From Parvularculaceae bacterium (GTDB lineage Bacteria; Pseudomonadota; Alphaproteobacteria; Caulobacterales; Parvularculaceae), in the NCBI GenBank assembly GCA_028280115.1, contig JANQMJ010000002.1:1-39371 (forward strand): a DNA stretch of 39,371 nt. Reading direction: 5' to 3'. Below the pieces are notes generated by a model, which saw only the letters and a program-made list of their open reading frames with translations, was not told where the DNA came from and did no database searches. The translations under genes were made by a program, and so were the position numbers. Within the stretch, counting starts at the first letter, position 1; every line of letters begins with the position of its first letter. This document shows positions 24,845-33,499 of this stretch, piece after piece.

Positions 24845-24854
24845 GCCAGCCGGC

Positions 24855-25244
24855 TTAGATTTCATCCTTGCCTGAGGGCCGGCCGGCGTTTTCGCCGGCC
24901 CCGAGCCGGCGCTCCGCCGCTCGTCTGAACGGGGCCTTTTGCGTTTCGGTTAAATTGCGAAATTTCGGCGTCTTGACGCCGCGCAGGGAATGGCGCGCGG
25001 TCTCGTTCATGTCCTGCCAGGCCCGGCGGCGGCGCTCGCGAAAGGCGGATTTTTCTTCCTCGTCAAGACGGCGATAAATCTCCGCCGTCGCGGCTTCGAT
25101 ATTGCGCGATTGCGACCGGCGCAGGCTTTTTTCGTAAAATTCCGCCGCCACGCGGTCGACCAAAGGGTCGTCTTCGGCCCTTGCCTCGGCGGCGCCAAGG
25201 GCGGCGAAACAGAAAAAACTGCAGATCAGGAGCGGGCGTCGCAA
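24855..25244 (-). CDS. Small exported helical protein, unknown function
   Basis: A 129-residue protein with a signal peptide at about residues 1-23 (LLICSFFCFAALGAAEARA). The mature part is helical and highly charged (many Arg, Glu, Lys), with no Cys. The pattern EEEKSAFRERRRRAWQDMNE...LTETQKAPFRRAAERRL is reminiscent of periplasmic proteins of the DUF3106 or Spy-like kind, but I would not assign a family. It converges on the Sel1-like gene with a 10-bp gap. Its 3' end contains a GC hairpin (ccggcgttttcgccgg). Confidence 0.7.
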   Translation of the reverse strand: MRRPLLICSFFCFAALGAAEARAEDDPLVDRVAAEFYEKSLRRSQSRNIEAATAEIYRRLDEEEKSAFRERRRRAWQDMNETARHSLRGVKTPKFRNLTETQKAPFRRAAERRLGAGENAGRPSGKDEI

Positions 25245-25351
25245 GTCGATGTCCTTAACGGGTAAAGCGCCAGCCTAGCGGGGCCGTCTTTATCGGCGCT
25301 GAAACGCCGGGGGGAATTTGCGCTCATCTCGTTAAGGGCCGCTAATGTCTG

Positions 25352-25390
25352 CGCGCGACCTTGCAATGCGGGCCTGGTTGGCCTAGACGA
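25352..25390 (+). promoter_or_regulatory. Candidate promoter region of rpmF
   Basis: TTGCAA, a 17-base spacer and TAGACG lie in this stretch, about 55-90 bp before the rpmF ATG. The -10 match is weak. A GC-rich hairpin follows in the leader (cccgcgcgggacggcccgcgc). Confidence 0.3.
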
Positions 25391-25443
25391 CCGGCTCCCG
25401 CGCGGGACGGCCCGCGCACCGACCAACCAGGCAGAGGGCTTCC

Positions 25444-25626
25444 ATGGCCGTTCCAAAGCGAAAAGTCACCGGCGCCAAGCGCGGCATGCGGCGCAGCCAT
25501 GACCGCCTGAAAAAGGCGTCCTATATTGAGGACAAGGATTCAGGCGAATTGCGCCGGCCCCATCATATCGACCTTAAGACCGGCAAATATCGCGGTCGCG
25601 ACGTGCTCGAGCCCAAGGAAGACTGA
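25444..25626 (+). CDS. rpmF: 50S ribosomal protein L32
   Basis: The 60-residue L32 protein of the large ribosomal subunit. [16 protein letters not shown] and [23 protein letters not shown] (in part) match alphaproteobacterial L32, which lacks the zinc-binding Cys set found in some other bacteria. A GAGGG site lies a few bases upstream. In many bacteria plsX follows rpmF; here a lipoprotein gene follows instead. A hairpin terminator sits 28 bp after the stop. Confidence 0.97.
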   Translation: MAVPKRKVTGAKRGMRRSHDRLKKASYIEDKDSGELRRPHHIDLKTGKYRGRDVLEPKED

Positions 25627-25653
25627 CCTCAAAGTCAGTGACTGGCCGTACAG

Positions 25654-25673
25654 CGCCGCCCGTTCGGGCGGCG
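25654..25673 (+). terminator. Hairpin terminator after rpmF
   Basis: cgccgccc-gttc-gggcggcg, an 8-bp perfect stem, followed by tttgcattt. It is 28 bp downstream of the rpmF stop and fits a Rho-independent terminator with a short T-rich tail. Confidence 0.6.
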
Positions 25674-25739
25674 TTTGCATTTGGCCCATCAAAGGCTAGT
25701 CTGATCGCGGCTGCGGGGCCCGAACAGAAACGGATTGGG

Positions 25740-26309
25740 ATGAGCTGGAAATATGCGTCCATCGCCGTCGCGGCGTTAGTCGTCAGCGGCTGCGTTTCGT
25801 ATCCATATGAGACGGCGTTTTCGGTCTGCGACGAGGAAGCCGGCGCCTGCTACCGCTTTTGCGAGGATCTGCCCGAAGACGCCGACGCGGCCGCCTGCCG
25901 CGCGGATTGCGATACGCGAGCGAACCAGTGTTTCGCGGCGGCCTATGACCGTCCCAGCTACGCCGGTTCGCGCTACGCCTATGGCTATTACGACCAATAC
26001 GATCCCTGGTACGGTCGTTACGGTTATTGGTATCCGAGCGGCGGGTATATTTTCAGCTTTGGCCATTACAGCCGCGGCCGGCCATACCGCTATCGCCCCT
26101 ATTATGACGGGCCGCGCCGCCGCCATGGCGCCCACCCGCCGAAATCCGGTCCGCCGCCGAAATTCGGCCCGCCGCCGAAATCCGGCCCGCCGCCTTCAAG
26201 CTCGCCGCCAGCGTCATCGCCGCCGCCGCGGCGAAGCGGTCGGCCGCCGTCGTCCCCCGGTCCCAGAGCGAAAGACAAAGGCGCCGAGCCGTTGCGCCAG
26301 CGGCGCTAG
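25740..26309 (+). CDS. Putative lipoprotein with Tyr-rich centre and Pro-rich tail
   Basis: A 189-residue protein with a lipoprotein signal (hydrophobic residues 5-16, then SGC, with lipidation at C18). The next section has paired Cys (SVCDEEAGACYRFCED and AACRADCDTRANQCFAA), suggesting disulfides in the periplasm. A Tyr/Gly-rich stretch (YAYGYYDQYDPWYGRYGYWYP) follows, and the C-terminus is Pro-rich with three 6-residue repeats PPKSGP/PPKFGP. The tail may reach through or along peptidoglycan. I chose ATG 25740 because the earlier start would hide the signal. I do not recognise a named family. Confidence 0.72.
   Translation: MSWKYASIAVAALVVSGCVSYPYETAFSVCDEEAGACYRFCEDLPEDADAAACRADCDTRANQCFAAAYDRPSYAGSRYAYGYYDQYDPWYGRYGYWYPSGGYIFSFGHYSRGRPYRYRPYYDGPRRRHGAHPPKSGPPPKFGPPPKSGPPPSSSPPASSPPPRRSGRPPSSPGPRAKDKGAEPLRQRR
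26139..26192 (+). repeat. Three 18-bp tandem repeats in the lipoprotein gene
   Basis: Units at 26139-26156, 26157-26174 and 26175-26192 read ccgaaatccggtccgccg with one or two changes. They keep the frame and encode the PPKSGP-type repeats. Confidence 0.9.
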
Positions 26310-27659
<1,350 letters not shown>

Positions 27660-27709
27660 ACGGATCCCGGCTGCGATATGGCCCTGGCGCTCGATCTCGC
27701 CGAGACACG

Positions 27710-27725
27710 TTAACCTTTCATTAAC
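27710..27725 (+). promoter_or_regulatory. Consensus CtrA-binding site upstream of ftsB
   Basis: TTAA-CCTTTCA-TTAAC is an exact TTAA-N7-TTAAC match, the full-site consensus of the cell-cycle regulator CtrA. It lies 43 bp before the ftsB ATG, in an AT-rich spot between GC-rich genes. It suggests a separate, cell-cycle-controlled promoter for ftsB and pdhA. CtrA itself is not in the window. Confidence 0.6.
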
Positions 27726-27767
27726 CAACTTCGATTCTGTTGATTCGCAACAAGGACTTTTCATCTC

Positions 27768-28109
27768 ATGTTGCGTGCGCGCTTTCTATTTGAGGTTGTC
27801 GCGCCGTCCGTGCTTTTGTGCTGGACGGCGGTATTGACTTACAGCGCCGTCGCCGGTCCGTCCGGCTACCGCGCGCTCGCCGCCCTGGAGGCGGAACTCG
27901 AAGACCGGGGCGCTGAACTCGACGCCTTGCGCGACCGGCGGGCGGCGCTCGAAAAACGCGCCGATCAACTCAGTTCGAAATCCCTCGATCCGGACCTCGT
28001 GGACGAGCGCATCCGGGCGATCCTCGGCTATAGCCGGGAAGGCGACGTGGTGATCGCCCGCGCCGATATGGAACGGGCGTTGCGCGCCCGCGAGCGGCCG
28101 GCGGACTGA
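27768..28109 (+). CDS. ftsB: FtsB/DivIC family septum formation initiator
   Basis: A 113-residue bitopic protein of the FtsB/DivIC family, part of the FtsQLB complex that signals to septal peptidoglycan synthesis. A short cytoplasmic N-terminus is followed by one membrane helix (about residues 9-28), then a coiled coil (LEAELEDRGAELDALRDRRAALEKRADQL) and the conserved end DPDLVDERIRAILGYSREGDVVI. This is the usual eno neighbour in alphaproteobacteria. The CtrA box upstream suits a division gene. Confidence 0.93.
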   Translation: MLRARFLFEVVAPSVLLCWTAVLTYSAVAGPSGYRALAALEAELEDRGAELDALRDRRAALEKRADQLSSKSLDPDLVDERIRAILGYSREGDVVIARADMERALRARERPAD

Positions 28110-28185
28110 AAACCGGCGGATTTCAACCCGCCTTGCCCGGCCTTCACGGAGCGCATATGAGAGGCTCTCGAAAAGGAGCCCCTTG

Positions 28186-29184
28186 ATGTCCGACGCCCCC
28201 GCGCAAACCAACCTGACCGCGACCCGGGACGAGCTCCTGGAATATTATCGCGACATGTTGCTCATCCGCCGGTTCGAGGAGCGGGCCGGCCAGCTTTACG
28301 GGATGGGTCATATCGGCGGCTTTTGCCATCTTTACATTGGCCAGGAAGCCGTCGTCGTCGGCATGGAGGCGGTCAAGCAGAAGGGCGATCAGACCATCAC
28401 CGGCTATCGCGATCACGGCCACATGCTCGCCTGCGGCATGGATCCCAAGGGCGTCATGGCCGAGCTCACCGGCCGGGCGGGGGGCTATTCGAAGGGCAAG
28501 GGCGGCTCGATGCACATGTTCTCCAAGGAAAAGGAGTTCTATGGCGGCCACGGCATTGTCGGCGCCTCCGTGCCGCTGGGCGTGGGGCTCGCCTTCGCCA
28601 ACCGCTATCGCGAAGAACCCAAAGTCAGCCTTACCTATTTCGGCGACGGCGCATCCAATCAGGGCCAGGTGTTCGAAGCCATGAACATGGCCCAGCTGTG
28701 GAAGCTGCCGGTCGTGTTCATCATCGAAAACAATCACTATGCGATGGGAACCAGCGTCAAGCGCGCCCATTCGGACACCTATCTTTACCGCCGCGGGGCC
28801 GCATTCGGAATTCCCGGAGAAGAAGTCGACGGCATGGACGTGGTCGCGGTTCGCGAAGCCGGGCGCGAAGCGATGGAGCATGCGCGTTCGGGCCAGGGGC
28901 CTTTCCTTCTGGAGATGAAGACCTATCGCTATCGCGGTCATTCCATGTCGGACCCGGCGAAATACCGCACCCGCGAGGAAGTCGACGATGTGCGCGAGCG
29001 CAACGATCCCATCAAGGGCTGCGAACAGCGTATAAGGGACAATAATTACGCCGACGACGACGAACTCAAAGCGATCGACAAAGAGGTTCGGCGCGTGGTC
29101 AAAGAGGCGGCGGACTATGCGCTTGAAAGCCCGGAGCCCGCGCCGGAAGAGCTTTATACGGACGTTCTCGCCCCGGCGGGTTAG
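28186..29184 (+). CDS. pdhA: Pyruvate dehydrogenase E1 component, alpha subunit
   Basis: A 332-residue E1-alpha subunit, which with E1-beta decarboxylates pyruvate using thiamine diphosphate and feeds the E2 lipoyl group. The TPP/Mg site is FGDGASNQG plus FIIENNHYAMGT; the regulatory loop is YRYRGHSMSDPAKYRT. GHMLACGMDPKGVMAEL and GGSMHMFS are also typical. AGGAG precedes ATG 28186; the TTG just before it is not needed. In most alphaproteobacteria pdhB and pdhC follow directly; here a 447-bp repeat region and a convergent unrelated gene follow, so the partner subunits must be elsewhere. Confidence 0.96.
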   Translation: MSDAPAQTNLTATRDELLEYYRDMLLIRRFEERAGQLYGMGHIGGFCHLYIGQEAVVVGMEAVKQKGDQTITGYRDHGHMLACGMDPKGVMAELTGRAGGYSKGKGGSMHMFSKEKEFYGGHGIVGASVPLGVGLAFANRYREEPKVSLTYFGDGASNQGQVFEAMNMAQLWKLPVVFIIENNHYAMGTSVKRAHSDTYLYRRGAAFGIPGEEVDGMDVVAVREAGREAMEHARSGQGPFLLEMKTYRYRGHSMSDPAKYRTREEVDDVRERNDPIKGCEQRIRDNNYADDDELKAIDKEVRRVVKEAADYALESPEPAPEELYTDVLAPAG

Positions 29185-29280
29185 TTTTCGTTCGTCGGTT
29201 TTGCGTAAGAATTATCCTTCCGCTTTTCCCCGGCGAAGTTGACGGACGGGCAACCGTCAACGGGGTCCGGCAGACGAGAA

Positions 29281-29337
29281 ATGACGGGCAAAGCCCGACT
29301 TTATTCATTAAGACTGGGTCCCGGCTTTCGCCGGGAC
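29281..29337. repeat. Palindrome pair, same family as 129-178
   Basis: cgggc-aaa-gcccg is followed by an AT-rich linker and tcccggctttcgccggga. It shares linker features and order with 126-178 and 37118-37172. Confidence 0.7.
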
Positions 29338-29376
29338 ATGGAAATCGCTGGCGTTTGTGCTTGCCGATCGGCTCAA

Positions 29377-29502
29377 TACCCCCTTCGGCCCTTCGGGCCA
29401 CTTCCCCCGCAAGCGGGGGAAGAAAACCTTGCGGCAATCGCTGTTCCTCCCCCGCTTGCGGGGGAGGTGTCCCCCGGACTTGATCCGGGGGACGGAGGGG
29501 GT
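29377..29502. repeat. Face-to-face hairpin repeat, copy 3
   Basis: The right unit is cleanest: cctcccccgcttgcgggggagg, gtgt, ccccggacttgatccgggg, gacggagggggt. The left unit keeps accccctt, a ggccc/gggcc hairpin and cttcccccgcaagcggggga. Confidence 0.75.
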
Positions 29503-29631
29503 GGGCTTGCAACATGAAAGGAGCGATTATCAACTATTCATTTCGCTAAACCGGACAGCAGGGGGACAAGCCCGGCAATGACGCTGAGTGATTCTCGGGT
29601 CGTCCGAAACTCAAGACAAACACGCAAGTCC

Positions 29632-30771
29632 CTAATCGAAAACGGCGCCAAGCCGTGCGAGTTTCAGAAAATCAAATTCCCGCAGCGTCTCGCCGGTAAG
29701 CGCGAGGTCGGCAAGCGCCTCGCCGATCACCGGCGCGAACTTAAAGCCATGGCCGGAAAACCCGGCGGCGAAAACCACCCGTGCGTCCGCCGGATGGGCG
29801 TCGATGAGAAAGTGACCGTCCGGACTCATAGCGTAAAGACACGCCTGTTCCTTGGTGATGGTTTGCGGCAGGCCCGGCGCGGTTTCGCGCAAGAATTGCT
29901 CCAAGCCCGCGCGGACCTTGTCGGCGGGCGCGTCTTCCTCCGGCGTTGAAAGCGCCGCGCCGCCCGTATGCTCGCCGATCTTAAGGCCGTCGCCGTCGAC
30001 CACGGGAAAGCCGTAGAAAAATCGTCCATCGCCGCGTTCGATGGCGAAGGGGGAAAAACCAGACTCGAGCGTGAACGTTTTATCATCCGTCGCCGCCCAG
30101 AATAAATGCTTGCGCAGCGGCCGCACCAGGCCGCCCGGTTCGCCCAGCACCGACGCCGCCCAGGCGCCCGGCGTCAACACCAGCCGGTCGAAGGTTCTGG
30201 CTCCCGCTTCGGTCGCAAGTTCGATCCCATCAGGCACAGGCGTCCAGCCGAGCACGCGGACGCCGCCGGCAATGACCGCCCCGTTTGCCCGCGCGCCGTC
30301 GATCAAGGCCGCCAGCGCGCGGTCGGCGCGGATCATGCCGGCGTCTTCTTCGATGACGATTTCATAATCGTCCGGCCATGCAAACCACGGCAGGCGCGCC
30401 CTGGCCTGGCCGGCCGTCAGACGGTTGAGGGCGAGGCCGTATTGGTCGGACGCTTTCAAGGCGCCCGAGATGAGCGCGCTGTCGGGCGGGCCTGCTTCGA
30501 CCAGCCCCGTGCGATGAAAAAGCGTCTTGCCTTGGGCTGCTTCCAGCGCACGCCAGCGCGCCGCTGCGCGTTTGAGCAGCGGCACGTAATCGGGATGCTC
30601 AAAATAAGCGGTGCGGAAAAGCCGGCTCGCGCCATGGGAGCTTCCTTTTGCGTGATGCAGATCGAACTGTTCGAAAAGATGCGTTTGGGCGCCGCGTTCG
30701 GCGAGCGCATAGGCCGCCGCCGCGCCCATGACGCCGCCGCCGACAATGGCGCATGTCAAGGATGCGGTCAT
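29632..30771 (-). CDS. solA: FAD-dependent N-methyltryptophan / sarcosine oxidase type enzyme
   Basis: A 379-residue flavoprotein of the DAO superfamily, closest by motif to monomeric sarcosine oxidase and N-methyl-L-tryptophan oxidase (SolA). The FAD dinucleotide loop is AIVGGGVMGAAAAYALAERG at residues 8-27. C311 in KEQACLYAMSPDGHFLID lies where the family attaches FAD covalently. A second flavin motif is AAGFSGHGFKFAPVIGEALADLAL. It would oxidise a secondary amine and give hydrogen peroxide; the substrate is uncertain, so the symbol is tentative. It is convergent with pdhA and divergent from the glycosyltransferase. No strong ribosome-binding site precedes it. Confidence 0.85.
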   Translation of the reverse strand: MTASLTCAIVGGGVMGAAAAYALAERGAQTHLFEQFDLHHAKGSSHGASRLFRTAYFEHPDYVPLLKRAAARWRALEAAQGKTLFHRTGLVEAGPPDSALISGALKASDQYGLALNRLTAGQARARLPWFAWPDDYEIVIEEDAGMIRADRALAALIDGARANGAVIAGGVRVLGWTPVPDGIELATEAGARTFDRLVLTPGAWAASVLGEPGGLVRPLRKHLFWAATDDKTFTLESGFSPFAIERGDGRFFYGFPVVDGDGLKIGEHTGGAALSTPEEDAPADKVRAGLEQFLRETAPGLPQTITKEQACLYAMSPDGHFLIDAHPADARVVFAAGFSGHGFKFAPVIGEALADLALTGETLREFDFLKLARLGAVFD

Positions 30772-30908
30772 GTCGGCGCGCAGGAACGGCGTGGGGGCGC
30801 GACGTCGCCGCGGTGCTTTTGCGCGAATGCCGCGCCTTTCGCCATATCATTCCTCTTGGACCGGTTCTGCCTTTGCGCCGGCGCGCGAACGGCGCCAAGA
30901 CTCATCAT

Positions 30909-32042
30909 ATGATGCGCGCGCCGAAATCAAAAGCAGCCCCCGCAACGCTGACCGTCATGCATGTCTTTCCGTCGTTCGGCTATGGCGGACAGCAGGCGCG
31001 CTTTGCCGCGCTTGCCGGCGGTTTGGGCGAAGGCTTTCGCCATGTCGTCGTTTCGCTCGATGACGATATGGCGGCGCAGGCGCTGATCGGCGATGATCTT
31101 GCCGTTAATGCGCACAAGCTGGTCGCCAAAAAGTCTTCCTTCGCCAGCCTGACCAATATCGCGCGGCTGCAAAAGGCCATGAAACAAACGCGGCTCGATC
31201 TTCTGTGCACCTATAATTGGGGCTCGATAGAAGCGGCGATCGCCAACGCGCTCGGTCCGCACGCGCCGCATCTTCATTTTGAAGACGGCTTTAGCGGCGA
31301 CGAAACCGCCGGCCGGCAAAAGACCCGCCGGGTCATGGCGCGGCGATTCCTGCTGGGCAAGTCGACGGTGGTCGTGCCGTCGCGCACGCTCGAAAACATT
31401 GCTCTTAAACATTGGAAGCTAAGCCCCGCACGGGTGCGCCGCATTCCCAACGGCGTCGATTACGAGCGTTTTCAAAAACCGTCCACGAAGCTGCGCAGCA
31501 CGGTCGCGGTGGGAACGGTGGGCGCGCTGCGCCGGGAGAAAAACTACCGCCGCCTGATCGAGGCGTTCGCCGCGGCCGATCGCGACGCCAAGGCGACGCT
31601 GACCATCATCGGCGCCGGGCCGGAGCGCGAAACCTTGCTGGCGCTCGCCGCAGAAAGCCCCGCCGCGTCGCGCATTGAACTGCCCGGGCCGGCCGCCGCG
31701 CCTGAAGATATCTATTGCGATCTTGATATTTTCGCCCTGTCCTCGGACACGGAACAGGCGCCGCTGACGGTGATGGAAGCGATGGCCGCCGGCCTGCCGG
31801 TGGTTGCGCCCGATGTCGGCGATATTGTCTTAATGGTCTCGGCGGAAAACCGCGCCTTCATCACCAAGCCCGGCGATGACGAGGCGTTCCGCCTGGCGCT
31901 GTTGCATCTCATTCAAAATCCCGACGCGCGGGCGCATCTTGGCGCCGCCAACCGCAAAAAGGCGCGCGAGGAATTCGACCTCTCAACCATGATTGCGCGA
32001 CATCGCGACCTTTATCTCGAAACGGCCGGACGCAATGACTGA
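30909..32042 (+). CDS. GT4-type glycosyltransferase
   Basis: A 377-residue GT-B fold glycosyltransferase. The N-terminal domain begins VMHVFPSFGYGGQQARFAAL, the Gly-rich acceptor loop. HFEDGFSGDE and VVVPSRTLENIAL follow, then RRIPNGVDYERF at the domain junction. The nucleotide-sugar site is LSSDTEQAPLTVMEAMAAGLPVVAPDVGD, with the E-x7-E pattern. The frame opens at 30753, but residues before Met 30909 do not look like protein and would overlap solA. Its stop overlaps the start of the next gene by 8 bp, so they are coupled. In this context it likely builds surface polysaccharide; the sugar is unknown. Confidence 0.9.
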   Translation: MMRAPKSKAAPATLTVMHVFPSFGYGGQQARFAALAGGLGEGFRHVVVSLDDDMAAQALIGDDLAVNAHKLVAKKSSFASLTNIARLQKAMKQTRLDLLCTYNWGSIEAAIANALGPHAPHLHFEDGFSGDETAGRQKTRRVMARRFLLGKSTVVVPSRTLENIALKHWKLSPARVRRIPNGVDYERFQKPSTKLRSTVAVGTVGALRREKNYRRLIEAFAAADRDAKATLTIIGAGPERETLLALAAESPAASRIELPGPAAAPEDIYCDLDIFALSSDTEQAPLTVMEAMAAGLPVVAPDVGDIVLMVSAENRAFITKPGDDEAFRLALLHLIQNPDARAHLGAANRKKAREEFDLSTMIARHRDLYLETAGRND

Positions 32043-33129
32043 GATTATCATCGAACCGCTGACCGACCGGGAAGGATTTCTGGCCCGCTGGACGACGCTT
32101 TTTGAACGCGCGGCGAATGCGTCGTTTTATTTGTCGCCCGCCTGGATGGGCGCCTGGCTGGACGATCCGCCTCCGCAAACGCAACTCTTCGCGCTTGAAG
32201 CGCGCAATAATGGCGCGCCGGCGATGATGGCGGCTTTCGCCCTGGCGCCGCGCCGGCCGCCTGTGCTTGGCCCCAGGCAAGCGCGCCTTCACGAATTCGG
32301 CGAGGCGTCACGCGATGCGGTCTATATCGAGTATAATGACTTTCTCTCCGCGCCGGATGTCGACGACGCCTTGCGCGTCAAGGCGCTTGACGCGCTGACG
32401 GCGCGGCTCGGCGCCGATATTTTTGTCTTTCGCAATGCGCGCGCGCCGCTGGCGGCGGCGCTAAGCGCTTTTGCGCACGCCAAGGACTGGCCCGCCGCGA
32501 CGCTCAACGAACAGCCGGTCTACGCCGTGGACCTCGCCGCTATCCGCAACGAGGGCGGCGCGTTCGTCGATACGTTGCACGGCCCGCTGGGATCGAAAAT
32601 CCGCCGCGCCCTGCGGCGTTACGAAGAAGAACGCGGCCCGCTGACGGCGCGCGCCTTAACGGCGCTGGACGGTTGGGAGGAGTCCTGGGAGACGATGACG
32701 GCGCTTCACGCGGCGCGCTGGAAGCCGGGCGTCTTCGCCAATGAAAAGCTTGTCGCGTTCCATGAAAGGCTGCGCCGGGCCGCGCCTTCGGTGTGCGAGC
32801 TCTTGCATGTCTTTGCGGGCGATAAGACCGTCGGCGTGCTATACAGTTTCGTTCATGCCGGGCGAGTCATGGGCTATCAAAGCGGGTTGCGCTTTGAGGG
32901 CGACAAAAGGTTCATGCCCGGCTATGCCTGTCATGTTCTTGCGTGCCAGCATTATCTTGAGCGGGGCTTTGACGTTTATGACATGCTGGCGGGAGAGGCG
33001 GAATATAAGCGCCGTCTCGGCGCGCCGACGCAAACGCTTTCATCAATCGCCCTGGAGCGGCCGGGATGGCGCAATCGTCTGCGCAGTTTCGTCCGTTCAT
33101 TCCGGCGTTCGCCGGAAAGAGCGGGCTGA
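32035..33129 (+). CDS. CelD/BcsL (FemAB-like) GNAT family protein
   Basis: A 364-residue protein with a double GNAT fold as in CelD/BcsL and FemAB-like proteins. Segments include ERAANASFYLSPAWMGAWL near the N-terminus, LHGPLGSKIRRALRRYEEERG in the middle, and the C-terminal acetyl-CoA-type domain LLHVFAGDKTVGVLYSFVHAGRVMGYQSG... with GYACHVLACQHYLERGFDVYDMLAGEAEYKRRLG. Such proteins accompany exosortase A and polysaccharide loci and may acylate a sugar or amino group. The start at 32035 overlaps the glycosyltransferase stop (32040-32042), showing coupling. No signal peptide, so cytoplasmic. Confidence 0.85.
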   Translation: MTEIIIEPLTDREGFLARWTTLFERAANASFYLSPAWMGAWLDDPPPQTQLFALEARNNGAPAMMAAFALAPRRPPVLGPRQARLHEFGEASRDAVYIEYNDFLSAPDVDDALRVKALDALTARLGADIFVFRNARAPLAAALSAFAHAKDWPAATLNEQPVYAVDLAAIRNEGGAFVDTLHGPLGSKIRRALRRYEEERGPLTARALTALDGWEESWETMTALHAARWKPGVFANEKLVAFHERLRRAAPSVCELLHVFAGDKTVGVLYSFVHAGRVMGYQSGLRFEGDKRFMPGYACHVLACQHYLERGFDVYDMLAGEAEYKRRLGAPTQTLSSIALERPGWRNRLRSFVRSFRRSPERAG

Positions 33130-33150
33130 GCGGTTTTCCGAGGATGCGCC

Positions 33151-33275
33151 TTCTTCCCCCGATTGCGGGGGAAGTGTCGCCGTAGGCGACAATGGGGGTA
33201 TTTCGGAACAAACAACCCCCTCCGTCTCCCCCGGATTTAATCCGGGGTCGACACCTCCCCCGTAAACGGGGGAGG
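33151..33275. repeat. Face-to-face hairpin repeat, copy 4
   Basis: Left: ttcccccgattgcgggggaa, gtgtcgcc/ggcgac, tgggggt. Right: accccctccgtc, ccccggatttaatccgggg, gacacctcccccgtaaacgggggagg (read in parts). Close to copy 2 in design. Confidence 0.75.
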
Positions 33276-33360
33276 AAAACCGGAGCATCGGACGGTCCTG
33301 TAGGACCACTTGGAGTCATTGCCGTTAGCGGTTCCCTTCCGCCAACTGTTCCGGCAATCC

Positions 33361-33428
33361 AGTAGGGCGGGCTTTAGCCCGCCGGTTTAGCACAACGGTT
33401 TGAATGGCGGGCCAAGGCCCGCCCTACT
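33361..33428. repeat. Nested palindrome
   Basis: agtagggcgggc (33361-33372) and gcccgccctact (33417-33428) form 12-bp perfect arms, and each arm also folds on itself (gcgggc-ttta-gcccgc; ggcgggcc-aa-ggcccgcc). It can form either one long stem or two hairpins. Confidence 0.75.
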
Positions 33429-33499
33429 TAAGCCAGTTGCTGGATTCCCGCCTGCGCGGGAATGAGCGGTGAAATGATCCAACCAACCCACAACTGACC

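Larger units (their letters stand above)
29185..29631. other. 447-bp repeat-rich region after pdhA
   Basis: It holds the palindrome pair at 29281-29337, the face-to-face hairpin repeat at 29377-29502 and no credible gene. It separates convergent pdhA and the SolA-type oxidase gene. The first 60 bp may include the pdhA terminator, but none is obvious. Confidence 0.6.
33130..33499. other. 370-bp region with two kinds of palindromic repeat
   Basis: It contains copy 4 of the face-to-face hairpin repeat (33151-33275), a nested palindrome (33361-33428) and a ttcccgcctgcgcgggaa hairpin (33446-33463). It separates convergent genes (GNAT protein and amidotransferase) and probably ends transcription from both sides. 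No gene seen. Confidence 0.6.
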
